Shown piece after piece: positions 48,398 through 58,009 of a stretch of 64,000 nucleotides of DNA (position 1 is its first letter; each line of letters opens with the position of its first letter). The position numbers and the translations under genes are program-made. This stretch comes from Methylophilaceae bacterium (GTDB taxonomy: Bacteria > Pseudomonadota > Gammaproteobacteria > Burkholderiales > Methylophilaceae): the NCBI GenBank assembly GCA_027488395.1, contig JAIYBT010000005.1:1-64000 (forward strand), read 5' to 3'. Below the pieces are notes generated by a model. That model was not told where the DNA came from. It saw only the letters and a program-made list of their open reading frames with translations, and searched no databases.

Positions 48398-50401
48398 ATG
48401 AAGACTGTTCTCAAGCCTGTTGTTTCTCACCTGTTGTATGGGGCCTTGTGCTGGGTCCTGATGTGGTCAAACACTGCAATGGCGTTGTCCGTATTGGCTT
48501 CCGACATTGAGTTGTATACCCAAGCCAAACAAGCCTATCAAACAAAAAACACGGCGGTGTTGCAAGAAGGCATTGAGTTGCTCAAGCAGCGTCGCTCGGT
48601 GTTATTGCCGTATTTGCAATACTGGCAATTGATCCTCAGCATGGACCAAGTCAGCTATCCACAGATTCAGGCATTTTTGGACGAAAATAACGAAAATCTG
48701 CTGGGTCAACGCGTGCGTGAACTCTGGTTAAAACGCTTGGGCCGCACCCAATCTTGGGAGCAGTTTTTACAAGTACGTGCGCAAATGCCCATGTATTACA
48801 GCTTGTCCGAACTGGCGAATCAATGTTTTCAAGTACAAGCAGGCGTGGTTATGGATGATCCAGAAGCCTATGTGGCTGGCAAAGCCTTGCTGTTTGCTGG
48901 CAAAGAATTGCCTGCCGATTGTCAGGGCATGCTTGAGGATTTGCAAAAAGTTGATTTGCTGGATGCGTCGATGTTGTTAACGCTGTTTCGTGAGGCCATG
49001 TTTGCCAACAAACCCAATGTGGCCAAAACCTTTGCCAAACGTAGCCCTGAGGTTGATCCTAGCCTATTCAAGCAAATCGACGATGTGGTGCAAAATCCTG
49101 CATTAGCGATAAAACAACACCTGATTAAAGACCGCGGTGCCTACGGTCGGGTATTAGTCAGTTATGTGATTCAGCGCCAAGCCCGCGCTGACATCATGTT
49201 GGCGCAACAAACGCTACAACAATATACGACGGTTTTAACGGCGGAAGAGCGTCAATATGTGCAAGCCGCGATTGCGCTTGAAGCCGCACGCAAACATCTG
49301 CCAGAAGCCTTTCAATTATTTCAAAAAATTGATCACAATCTACTTAATACCGAGCAGTGGGAGTGGTATGCACGGAGCGCCCTCAGGCAACAAGATTGGA
49401 GTAATCTCATTGGTATCATTGCGCAAATGCCCAAACCACTGGCTGAAGAGGCCACTTGGCGTTATTGGCGGGCACGCGCACTCAAGCAAAAAGGGGAGCT
49501 GTTAGAGGCCAATGCGCTGTTGGCGAAGCTATCACAAGAACGTAGTTTTTATGGTTGGTTAGCCGAAGAAGAGCTTGGCCCAGTGCTGGGGGAGCCCAGC
49601 GCGCGTTTTCAACCCAGCGATGAAGAGGTGAAGCAGCTGAGTAAACTCAACACCATCAAACGGATTGAGGCGTTGTTTGAAGGTGAACTGCGTTATGAGG
49701 CGCGCCTCGAATGGTTATATCTGTTGGAAGGTTTAGATGACCCAGGCAGATTGATTGCCGCGCAGTATGCCATGCGCAAACATTGGTACGATTTGGCTGT
49801 CCTAGCAGCAGACAAAACCAACCGTACCCACAATTTTGAATTGCGATATCCCACGCCTTACCGCGATTATTTACAAAAAGCCTCGCGATCACGTGAGATT
49901 GATGAAGCTTGGGTGTATGGGATTATTCGGCAAGAAAGTCGCTTTATGCATTATGCGAAATCGGCGGTGGGCGCAGGCGGCTTGATGCAAGTGATGCCTG
50001 CCACCGCCAAATGGATTGCTAAAAAACTGGCTTGGAACACCTACCATGATGGCATGTTGCATGACATTGATACCAATGTAAATTTAGGCACTTACTATAT
50101 GCGCTACACCTTGGATACCTTTAACGGACAAGAGGTGATGGCCACCGCCGCCTACAACGCAGGCCCCAGTCGCGCGCGGAAATGGGCGGCCAATATGCCG
50201 CTAGAGGGCGCCATTTACGCCGAAACCATTCCGTTTGCAGAAACACGGACCTATGTTAAAAAAGTATTGGCCAATGCGCATATGTACGCGCCAAGATTAG
50301 GATTGCCCGCGATCAGTTTACGCAAGCGTTTAGGCGTGGTGCCAGCCAAAGCAGGTGTAGAATATAGCCAAGAGCGTATCCCAGAGAATGCGTCTGAGTA
50401 G
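48398..50401 (+). CDS. slt: Soluble lytic murein transglycosylase Slt
   Basis: About 667 residues with a signal peptide (ending near SNTAMA). A long alpha-superhelical U-shaped region (about residues 30-480) precedes the C-terminal lysozyme-like domain with catalytic glutamate in IIRQESRFMHYAKSAVGAGGLMQVMP and AYNAGPSRARKW. It cleaves peptidoglycan in the periplasm. I start at ATG 48398, three codons after the TTG listed in the track. Confidence 0.92.
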   Translation: MKTVLKPVVSHLLYGALCWVLMWSNTAMALSVLASDIELYTQAKQAYQTKNTAVLQEGIELLKQRRSVLLPYLQYWQLILSMDQVSYPQIQAFLDENNENLLGQRVRELWLKRLGRTQSWEQFLQVRAQMPMYYSLSELANQCFQVQAGVVMDDPEAYVAGKALLFAGKELPADCQGMLEDLQKVDLLDASMLLTLFREAMFANKPNVAKTFAKRSPEVDPSLFKQIDDVVQNPALAIKQHLIKDRGAYGRVLVSYVIQRQARADIMLAQQTLQQYTTVLTAEERQYVQAAIALEAARKHLPEAFQLFQKIDHNLLNTEQWEWYARSALRQQDWSNLIGIIAQMPKPLAEEATWRYWRARALKQKGELLEANALLAKLSQERSFYGWLAEEELGPVLGEPSARFQPSDEEVKQLSKLNTIKRIEALFEGELRYEARLEWLYLLEGLDDPGRLIAAQYAMRKHWYDLAVLAADKTNRTHNFELRYPTPYRDYLQKASRSREIDEAWVYGIIRQESRFMHYAKSAVGAGGLMQVMPATAKWIAKKLAWNTYHDGMLHDIDTNVNLGTYYMRYTLDTFNGQEVMATAAYNAGPSRARKWAANMPLEGAIYAETIPFAETRTYVKKVLANAHMYAPRLGLPAISLRKRLGVVPAKAGVEYSQERIPENASE

Positions 50402-50448
50402 CCAATATCAAACGCATGGACCGACATGTTTAAGTAAGGAACCCCGTC

Positions 50449-51408
50449 ATGAAAACAGTAACCGTATTAGGTGGTAGTGGCTTTGTTGGCAGTAGTCTGA
50501 TCAGTCAATTAGATCAAGCTGGCTATCATGTGCAAGTGCTCACGCGCCGTCGCGAGCAAGCCAAACATTTAATTTTATTGCCACATGTCACCGTCACTGA
50601 GTGCGATATACATGACGAAACCGCGCTCAAAAATGCAGTCAGTGGCAGCGATGTGGTGATTAACCTGATTGGGATCTTGCATCAAACCGGTAAAGATGGC
50701 TTTGATCAAATGCACCATCAATTGCCAAAACGCTTAGCGGCGCTCTGCGTGGCCCTCGGCATTCCAAGACTGCTACACATGAGTGCCTTGCAAGCGGCCG
50801 CAGATGCGCCGAGTGCTTACTTGCGTAGCAAAGCAGCAGGTGAAGCCGCTGTGCTGAGTCATGCCCCACAATTGCAAGTGACCGTATTTAAGCCTTCGGT
50901 GATTTTTGGCACCCATGATCAATTTATCAATATGTTTGCCAAGTTAATTAAACTGATGCCCGTGTTAGCGTTAGCCATGCCCAACGCCAAATTTCAACCG
51001 ATTTGGGTGGAAGATGTGTCTACCGCGTTTGTGAATGCGATTGCACAAACCAATACCTATGGCAAAGTGTATGAATTGGGTGGCCCACATATACTCACGC
51101 TCAAGCAAATCATCCAGCAAGTGATGGATACCATCGGTGTGCATCGCCCAATTATTGGACTGAATCAGACCTTGTCCATGCTGCAAGGGGCGGTGATGGA
51201 ATGTCTGCCGATTCAATTGATGTCGCGCGATAATGTGAAATCCATGCTGGTGGATAATGTGTGTCAACAGCCCATTGCCAATGAGCTGTGTATTTTGCCT
51301 ACCGATATGGCGGCAGTGATTCCCGCTTATTTGGTGCAACAAAACCCGCGTGGTGCTTACGACCACTTTAGAGCGGCGGCAGGCCGCGCCATTAACGCCC
51401 GTCGTTAA
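50449..51408 (+). CDS. NAD(P)-binding NDUFA9-like oxidoreductase
   Basis: A 319-residue atypical short-chain dehydrogenase: the Rossmann motif VTVLGGSGFVGSSLI starts the protein, and NLIGIL, HMSALQAAADAPSAYLRSKAAGE (a YxxxK-like site) and FKPSVIFG match the complex I NDUFA9 subfamily. The role in bacteria is unclear; it may act on isoprenoid or quinone chemistry or as a chaperone. AAGGAA precedes the ATG. It lies 3 bases before cca, so the two are co-transcribed. Confidence 0.82.
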   Translation: MKTVTVLGGSGFVGSSLISQLDQAGYHVQVLTRRREQAKHLILLPHVTVTECDIHDETALKNAVSGSDVVINLIGILHQTGKDGFDQMHHQLPKRLAALCVALGIPRLLHMSALQAAADAPSAYLRSKAAGEAAVLSHAPQLQVTVFKPSVIFGTHDQFINMFAKLIKLMPVLALAMPNAKFQPIWVEDVSTAFVNAIAQTNTYGKVYELGGPHILTLKQIIQQVMDTIGVHRPIIGLNQTLSMLQGAVMECLPIQLMSRDNVKSMLVDNVCQQPIANELCILPTDMAAVIPAYLVQQNPRGAYDHFRAAAGRAINARR

Positions 51409-51411
51409 TCC

Positions 51412-52623
51412 ATGCAGATTTATCTGGTCGGTGGGGCCGTGCGTGATCGATTATTAGGCTTGCCCATCAAGGATCGCGATTATGTGGTGGTGTGCGCCAC
51501 CCCAGCGCAGATGTTAGCCGAGGGCTATCGCTCGGTTGGCAAAGATTTTCCAGTATTTTTGCACCCACACACCCAGGATGAATACGCTCTTGCCCGCACC
51601 GAGCGCAAAACAGCCAAAGGCTATAAAGGCTTTAGTGTGCATGCAGCGCCCGACGTCACGCTTGCAGAAGATTTAGCCCGCCGAGACTTTACCATCAATG
51701 CCATTGCCGAAGCAGAAGATGGCACCTTGATTGACCCCTACCATGGCCTGCAAGATTTACAGGACAAGCAGCTGCGTCATGTGACCGCGGCCTTCAGTGA
51801 AGATCCCGTGCGCATCTTACGTGCAGGCCGCTTTTTAGCCCGTTTTACCGATATGCAACTTGCCCCCGAAACCCTCAATTTGATGCGTGACATGGTCAGC
51901 GCAGGGGAAGTGGAAGCATTGGTGCCCGAGCGTGTTTGGCAAGAAATTGCCAAAGGCCTGATGGCGCCAAAACCCAGTCGTATGTTTGAGATGCTGCGTG
52001 AATGCGGCGCATTGAAAGTCATCCTGCCCGAGTTAGACCGTTTGTGGGGCGTGCCGCAAACTGCAAAATACCATCCAGAAATTGATACTGGTATTCACAT
52101 GATGATGGTCATTGATTATGCCGCGCAGCAAGGCTACAGCTTACCCATTCGTTTTGCTGCGCTTTGCCATGATTTTGGCAAGGGCACCACTGCTGCAGAT
52201 ATCTTGCCCAGCCATATCGGTCATGAGTTACGCAGCGTCGACATGATACAAGCCCTCGTGCCCAGACTTAAAATCCCCAACGATTGCAAGTCGCTCGCAT
52301 TGGTGGTGGCGCAATACCACGGTAAATTACACGCCGCACGACAGATGAAACCTGCCACCTTATTACAATTTCTGGAAGCGCTGGATGCGTTCCGGCAACC
52401 AGCGCGGTTTGCGGATTTTTTGCGCGCCTGTGAATGTGATAGCCGTGGTCGCTTGGGGTTTGAAACCTGTCCGTTAGAGGAAGCCGAGCATCTGCAACGC
52501 GCACTGACAGCAGCACTCACCGTCAATGTGGGCGCGATTGCCAAACAACATACGCAAGCTGAGCAGATTAAACAGGCCATTTTTGAGGCCAGAGCGCAGG
52601 CGATTCAGACAGCGCTATCTTGA
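51412..52623 (+). CDS. cca: Multifunctional CCA-adding enzyme with HD domain
   Basis: A 403-residue class II tRNA nucleotidyltransferase that adds or repairs the 3' CCA end. IYLVGGAVRDRLLGLP and KDRDYVVV hold the catalytic aspartates, RRDFTINAIAEA and EDPVRILRAGRFLARF follow, and the C-terminal HD phosphohydrolase domain shows ALCHDFGKGTT. Full length for the proteobacterial HD type. Confidence 0.95.
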   Translation: MQIYLVGGAVRDRLLGLPIKDRDYVVVCATPAQMLAEGYRSVGKDFPVFLHPHTQDEYALARTERKTAKGYKGFSVHAAPDVTLAEDLARRDFTINAIAEAEDGTLIDPYHGLQDLQDKQLRHVTAAFSEDPVRILRAGRFLARFTDMQLAPETLNLMRDMVSAGEVEALVPERVWQEIAKGLMAPKPSRMFEMLRECGALKVILPELDRLWGVPQTAKYHPEIDTGIHMMMVIDYAAQQGYSLPIRFAALCHDFGKGTTAADILPSHIGHELRSVDMIQALVPRLKIPNDCKSLALVVAQYHGKLHAARQMKPATLLQFLEALDAFRQPARFADFLRACECDSRGRLGFETCPLEEAEHLQRALTAALTVNVGAIAKQHTQAEQIKQAIFEARAQAIQTALS

Positions 52624-52714
52624 AGTGTCATACCTTGTCTGGAAGCGCGTGGGTGTAGTTGTGGCTAAGGGCAAGACAGCGTATCCATGTACGCCTGCGT
52701 CAGGGTGCAAGCTT

Positions 52715-52936
52715 TTAAATATGCATATAGTGCTGGATCACACTTTTAGCGATAAAGCCGACCAAGCCTAAAATTAGCACCAAAAAAATGGCAAAGGTGC
52801 CTGTTTTACCCGCTTTTGCTTTCCAGGCCAAATTTCCCACAATAAACACCATTAACAACATCAAGCCAGCGATACCGTAGGTCATGCCCCACTCGGTGAG
52901 TTGGGCTTCGTTCATGCCAAATACTGTCGGTTCCAT
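52715..52936 (-). CDS. DUF2788 family small membrane protein
   Basis: A 73-residue protein with two membrane segments; EWGMTYGIAGLMLLMVFIVGNLAWKAKAGKTGTFAIFLVLILGLVGF-type residues match the DUF2788 family of proteobacteria. Function unknown. Last gene of the minus-strand group that starts at argB or the GST gene; 30 bases after slmA. Confidence 0.78.
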   Translation of the reverse strand: MEPTVFGMNEAQLTEWGMTYGIAGLMLLMVFIVGNLAWKAKAGKTGTFAIFLVLILGLVGFIAKSVIQHYMHI

Positions 52937-52966
52937 GGGGTGGTAAATGCTTTCTGAAGGCGCTAC

Positions 52967-53560
52967 TTATTTAAGCGCAGCGGATAGTAATTGCGTTAAT
53001 TGACCATCGAGGCCATCGGTCGGTTTTCGTTTAAAGCCACTTTTTGCAAAGGTATGCCAACGTCCCACCACATAGCTGACTAACACGGTGGCGGTTTGAC
53101 CTGCATCATGCAAGGCCTGATCTTGTGCTTCAGCAATGCGTAAGGATTGTTTGAGGCTGGCTTCTAAACGATCAATCAGTTGATTAATGCGTGTTTGCAA
53201 AGCATCGTCTTCATTGACCAAAGCGTCACCAATCAATACCCGTGACATGCCAGGATTGCGCTCTGCAAACTTAAGTAGTGTTTGTACAATCAGTTGTACT
53301 TGCTTGAGGCCATCGGTTTCATCACTGGTGATTTTATTAATCACGCCAAACAATGCATGTTCAATAAACTCAATCAAGCCTTCAAACATTTTTGCTTTAT
53401 TGGCAAAGTGTCGATACAAAGCGGCTTCTGATACTTCCAACTTGGCGGCCAAGGCGGCGGTCGTGATTTTTTCCCCTTTTGGCGTTTGCAGCATGGCAGC
53501 CAAGGTTTCTAAGATTTGTTGTTTGCGGTTTGCGCGCACTTCTTTATTCGCAATGGCCAT
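52967..53560 (-). CDS. slmA: Nucleoid occlusion factor SlmA (TetR family)
   Basis: A 197-residue TetR-type protein. The DNA-binding domain (ITTAALAAKLEVSEAALYRHFANKAKMFEGLIEFIE) and FAERNPGMSRVLIG match E. coli SlmA as I recall it. SlmA bound to nucleoid sites disassembles FtsZ over DNA, a direct partner of the FtsZ encoded 6 kb away. It lies 39 bases after the 5'-nucleotidase gene. Confidence 0.9.
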   Translation of the reverse strand: MAIANKEVRANRKQQILETLAAMLQTPKGEKITTAALAAKLEVSEAALYRHFANKAKMFEGLIEFIEHALFGVINKITSDETDGLKQVQLIVQTLLKFAERNPGMSRVLIGDALVNEDDALQTRINQLIDRLEASLKQSLRIAEAQDQALHDAGQTATVLVSYVVGRWHTFAKSGFKRKPTDGLDGQLTQLLSAALK

Positions 53561-53599
53561 GGCATTAGGCTTTCAAGGAGAGATAAAATTAAGCTTATT

Positions 53600-54271
53600 T
53601 TAACTGTAATCAGGGATGGCTGGCGTATGCCGCGCTGCTTTTTTTAATGCGCTGTGAGTAAGTGCCAACACATGTGGCAAACGATAGTCTACATAGATTG
53701 GTTTGTGTAATCGCCGGCTAATCCATACGGTGCGCATGCCCAAGCGTTTGGCGGTCATTAAGGCGGAAACACTGTCTTCGAGCATGATACAGTCTTGCGC
53801 ACGACACTTGAGTTGGCGTAACAAGCGTTGAAAACCGCGCACGCTCGGCTTGGCGTGAAAGCGCGTCGATTCCACGCTAAATACACATTCAAAACAATCG
53901 GCAATGCCGAGCACCGATAATACTTTAAGCGCATATTGACGTGGCGCATTGGTAAACACGCACTTGCGACCCGGCAACGCTTGTATCATTTGCCGCAAGC
54001 GTTTGTGTTGCACCACCATGTCGTCCGTTAAAAAAGCATGGGTTTGTGCTAAAAAGTGATGCGGGTCAATGTGATGGTGGCGCATTAAGCCTTTGAGTGT
54101 TGCGCCATATACCCGCCAGTAATGTTGGCGCAAGCCGTGTGCATTGGCTTCATCCAAGCCTAGGGTATGCATGATATAGTGCGTCATCGCTTGATTCATC
54201 ACTGGAAAAATCTGCGCCGAGGCATCGTGCAAAGTATCGTCTAAATCAAAAATCCAAACGGGATGTGCCAT
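53600..54271 (-). CDS. Pyrimidine 5'-nucleotidase (HAD superfamily)
   Basis: About 223 residues. HAD motif I is WIFDLDDTLHD, motif II is FTNAPRQYA, motif III and IV are in FHAKPSVRGF and IMLEDSVSALMTAKRLGM. It matches the SDT1/PpnN-type pyrimidine nucleotidases commonly placed between argB and slmA in betaproteobacteria. I start at ATG 54271 (MAHPVWIFD), 4 bases after the GST stop, because the longer ORF overlaps the GST gene. Confidence 0.87.
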   Translation of the reverse strand: MAHPVWIFDLDDTLHDASAQIFPVMNQAMTHYIMHTLGLDEANAHGLRQHYWRVYGATLKGLMRHHHIDPHHFLAQTHAFLTDDMVVQHKRLRQMIQALPGRKCVFTNAPRQYALKVLSVLGIADCFECVFSVESTRFHAKPSVRGFQRLLRQLKCRAQDCIMLEDSVSALMTAKRLGMRTVWISRRLHKPIYVDYRLPHVLALTHSALKKAARHTPAIPDYS

Positions 54272-54275
54272 AAAC

Positions 54276-54914
54276 TTAGCCTGACAAGGCCTCAGCCCGT
54301 AGCTTGGCTGGGCGATCATGCATGCGCGCCAGATAGTCACTAAATACGGTACGTGTGGGGTAGGCTTGGGTGTAGTAAATACCTAACGCTAATTGACTGG
54401 CAACATAGATATCCGCAGCGGTCATTTGCGCGCCACACACAAAGTGATGATGTGCCAAATGGTCTGCCAACACATCCAATGTACGCGTTAAGCTACCAAA
54501 GCCGACAAAGCCTTCGGCAGGGGTTCCCTTGGGTGTTTGCGCGGGTACTTGCCAACCTAAAAAAATGGCAGTAGTGGCGGCTTCGAGCGGTCCTGCTGCA
54601 AACAATAACCAGCGATAAAACGCTGCCCGCGCAGGGTCGCCTGCGGGCGGTATCATGCCACGCTCGGCAAAGTAGTCGGCTAAATAGATCAAGATGGCAG
54701 GCGTTTCTGTCACCACCACCCCTAGGTGTGTGAGGGCAGGGATTTTGCCCATGGGATTAATCGCTAAAAACGCAGGTGTGCGCATGGCCTCACCAAACGG
54801 CAGCCATTGCACTGCATATTCCACTTCGAGCTCCTCGAGTAACCACAACACACTGCTGCCACGCGATTGGGGATGGCTATATAAGGTGAGGTCTGACGTG
54901 GTTGATAAAGGCAT
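54276..54914 (-). CDS. Glutathione S-transferase family protein
   Basis: A 212-residue GST: N-terminal thioredoxin-like domain with LYSHPQSRGSSVLWLLEEL and NPMGKIPALTHLGVVVTETPAILIYLAD, then a helical C-terminal domain (FVCGAQMTAADIYVASQLALG). A serine in the SRGS segment is the likely glutathione-activating residue. Substrate unknown. It sits between argB and the nucleotidase gene, 4 bases from the latter. Confidence 0.87.
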   Translation of the reverse strand: MPLSTTSDLTLYSHPQSRGSSVLWLLEELEVEYAVQWLPFGEAMRTPAFLAINPMGKIPALTHLGVVVTETPAILIYLADYFAERGMIPPAGDPARAAFYRWLLFAAGPLEAATTAIFLGWQVPAQTPKGTPAEGFVGFGSLTRTLDVLADHLAHHHFVCGAQMTAADIYVASQLALGIYYTQAYPTRTVFSDYLARMHDRPAKLRAEALSG

Positions 54915-55071
54915 GATTGCGGGCTCAGGTTAGGCGAGAGAGTAGATACACTTCACATGCTTGCAATGGCTGCGTGCCAACGCTTACCAACAAGGCTAGA
55001 AAGTTATTTTAGCCAATCGATCTAGCCAGAGTAAGGTCAGCCAAGCCACAGTTAGCAAGTCATGCAAAAGT

Positions 55072-56016
<945 letters not shown>

Positions 56017-56079
56017 TTAAAAATCATCCGTTTCACCAACGGTAATGCGCGGCGATGAGTGCAGCGAAGGGGCTGTCTG

Positions 56080-57666
56080 CTATAAGGATTTTATAAACAC
56101 CTTGGAGTTACGCTGATAGTTATAGAACTGCTGTTTGGCCTGCGGCAGCCCATCCACGTTTTGTTCAACAAAGCCACGTTCGATAAACCAATGTTCGGTG
56201 CGGGTGGTTAAGCAAAACAATCGGGTAAAGCCCTTTTGTTTGGCTTGCAGTTGGCAATAGTTAAATAATTTATCGCCACGGCCTTCACCACGATAGGCGG
56301 GATCAATTGCTAAGCAGGCAAATTCCACCATTTTTTCATGGTTAAACGGGTATAAAGCTGCGCAACCGATGATGCGATTATCATGCTCCATTACATAAAA
56401 ATAATTGATTTCCATCTCGATCCGTTCGCGGCCACGACGCACCAAAATACCTTCGTTTTCCAGCGGCTCAATCAGCAATAAAATACCGCCCACATCATCG
56501 ATGTGCGCTTGGCGCATGGTTTCCAGCGGCAGCTCGGTAATCATGGTGCCGATGCCTTGGCGGGTAAACAATTCTTGAATAATGGCGCCATCAATATGAC
56601 GTGAAATTAAGTGCGTGCGGGTGACACCGTGTTCGCAGGCACGCACGGCAGCGGGGAGGTAATAATTGACATCCTCGGTGTAATATATCGGTTCTTCACT
56701 GTTTTGCACGTTACGTAATAGATTGCGCGCTTTGGCCGAGGTCATTTCACGTAATAATTCACCGCGCAAGTTTTGCACACCTTCGGAATCCATTAAAAAG
56801 ATCAGTTTTTCAGCATCCAGTGCAATTGCGGTGCTGACTGCGACATCTTCTAAGCTTAAGTTAAAGGTTTCCCCAGTAGGCGAGTAGCCCATCGGCGACA
56901 GCAACACCATTTCGCCATCGTCTAGCCGTTTGCGGATCCCCACGGCATCAATTTTGCGCACTTCGCCGGTGTGTTGTAAATCAACGCCATCGCGTACGCC
57001 CAATGGTTTGGCGGTGACAAAGTTGCCACTGGCGACCCGAATATCGCTGCCCGCCATTGGCGAATTGGCAATGCCCATCGAAAGCAAGGCTTCAATTTCA
57101 ACCCGCAACGCGCCGTTGGCTTCTTTCACCGCTTCCATTGCTGCATCGTCAGTGATACGCAGGCCGTTGGCATGCATTTGTGGTGTGATGTGATCGCGTT
57201 TGAGGCGTTGCTCAATTTGTGGCCGCGCGCCATGTACCAATACCAAACGTACTTCTAAACTGGCCAACAAATTTAGGTCATGCGATAAGGCGACAAATTG
57301 TTGCACCCCTAATTGCGCGTCTTGTACCACCTCGCCACCAAATGCAATCACAAAGGTACTGCCACCAAAGGCGTGGATATAAGGCGCGGCTGAGCGAAAC
57401 CAATGCACAAAGGCCTGCCGATTCGCCGATGAAAGCAAAGGTGGCGCGGCTTCAATGGTTTGGCTCGCAGGCTGACTGCCATCATATAAGCGCCCTGGCG
57501 TGGTATTAAGGGCGAGTGCGGTCGCCCTCAATAACGCTTCCGATATACCAATTTCACCCCGTTCAATCCGCGATAAATTGCTGGCATCGGTGCCGATACG
57601 GGCCGCCAATTGTTGCAAGGTTAATTTTTGCGATTTTCGCAAATATCTAATGTTATCGCCAACCAT
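56080..57666 (-). CDS. argA: N-acetylglutamate synthase ArgA with N-terminal XRE helix-turn-helix domain
   Basis: A 528-residue single ORF with three domains. Residues about 4-60 are a Cro/CI-type helix-turn-helix: IRYLRKSQKLTLQQLAARIG, then DASNLSRIERGE. A linker of about 20 residues follows. From about residue 83 it matches E. coli ArgA along its length: an amino-acid-kinase domain (TFVIAFGGEVVQDAQLG, LVLVHGARPQIEQRL, SGNFVTAKPLGVRDGVD) and a C-terminal GNAT acetyltransferase domain (DDVGGILLLIEPLENEGILVRR to HWFIERGF and the tail YNYQRNSKVF). ArgA makes N-acetylglutamate, step one of arginine synthesis, and is normally about 443 residues; the extra 85 are the HTH. There is no stop or frameshift between the parts. 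argB follows. The promoter holds two palindromes that could be its operators, so autoregulation is the leading hypothesis. Confidence 0.92.
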   Translation of the reverse strand: MVGDNIRYLRKSQKLTLQQLAARIGTDASNLSRIERGEIGISEALLRATALALNTTPGRLYDGSQPASQTIEAAPPLLSSANRQAFVHWFRSAAPYIHAFGGSTFVIAFGGEVVQDAQLGVQQFVALSHDLNLLASLEVRLVLVHGARPQIEQRLKRDHITPQMHANGLRITDDAAMEAVKEANGALRVEIEALLSMGIANSPMAGSDIRVASGNFVTAKPLGVRDGVDLQHTGEVRKIDAVGIRKRLDDGEMVLLSPMGYSPTGETFNLSLEDVAVSTAIALDAEKLIFLMDSEGVQNLRGELLREMTSAKARNLLRNVQNSEEPIYYTEDVNYYLPAAVRACEHGVTRTHLISRHIDGAIIQELFTRQGIGTMITELPLETMRQAHIDDVGGILLLIEPLENEGILVRRGRERIEMEINYFYVMEHDNRIIGCAALYPFNHEKMVEFACLAIDPAYRGEGRGDKLFNYCQLQAKQKGFTRLFCLTTRTEHWFIERGFVEQNVDGLPQAKQQFYNYQRNSKVFIKSL

Positions 57667-57684
57667 GATGTATTTTTAATGTGA

Positions 57685-57696
57685 ATTTTGCAAAAT
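57685..57696. promoter_or_regulatory. Palindrome ATTTTGCAAAAT at the argA -10/+1 region
   Basis: A perfect 12-bp palindrome overlapping the end of the -10 hexamer and the predicted start of transcription. It shares the core TTTGCAAA with the second site exactly 30 bp away. A candidate operator for the HTH domain of ArgA. Confidence 0.5.
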
Positions 57697-57723
57697 AATA
57701 CGCAATCACTCCTTGATTTGCAA
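57695..57723 (-). promoter_or_regulatory. Predicted sigma-70 promoter of argA
   Basis: On the minus strand TTGCAA, a 17-base spacer and TATTAT. Transcription would begin near 57688, giving a leader of about 22 bases before the argA ATG. No clear ribosome site is seen in that leader. Confidence 0.65.
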
Positions 57724-57725
57724 AT
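57716..57725. promoter_or_regulatory. Palindrome ATTTGCAAAT over the argA -35
   Basis: A perfect 10-bp palindrome containing the -35 hexamer TTGCAA. Its centre is 30 bp (about three helical turns) from that of the other palindrome, so two dimers would bind on the same face of the DNA. Confidence 0.5.
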
Positions 57726-57754
57726 ATACATTTTAAATCAACAAGATTTTATGC

Positions 57755-57778
57755 AAAAAAATGACGGCCGAGGCCGTC
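57755..57778 (-). terminator. Terminator upstream of the argA promoter
   Basis: On the minus strand GACGGCC and GGCCGTC form a stem followed by A and seven T. It lies upstream of the argA promoter and would stop transcripts coming from the AEC transporter gene or from the 230-base gap in between. Confidence 0.75.
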
Positions 57779-58009
57779 TTGAGGGGAGGATGAAACAAAG
57801 AGAGAGTACCACACGCATCGGCTGGTTGTTGCGGCCAAACGATGCAGACTAAGCGCGCGTCATGGCTGCGGGTGTTAACTTGCGACATCACACACACTTA
57901 ATCATTGGTCACATAGTAAAACTGACAAAGCAGGCAGACAACTCGTCAAATAACGTATACACAATGGGTAGTGTGAATTAGTTGATGGTGATTGGCTGAA
58001 GCATGGCGA
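57779..58009. other. Gene-free gap between the AEC transporter and argA terminator
   Basis: Part of a 343-base intergenic stretch (57667-58009). The half next to argA holds the promoter, palindromes and terminator described above. In this other half I see no ORF with a ribosome site. It is either a long 3' untranslated region of the transporter gene or a place for a small RNA ending at the terminator. Confidence 0.4.
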
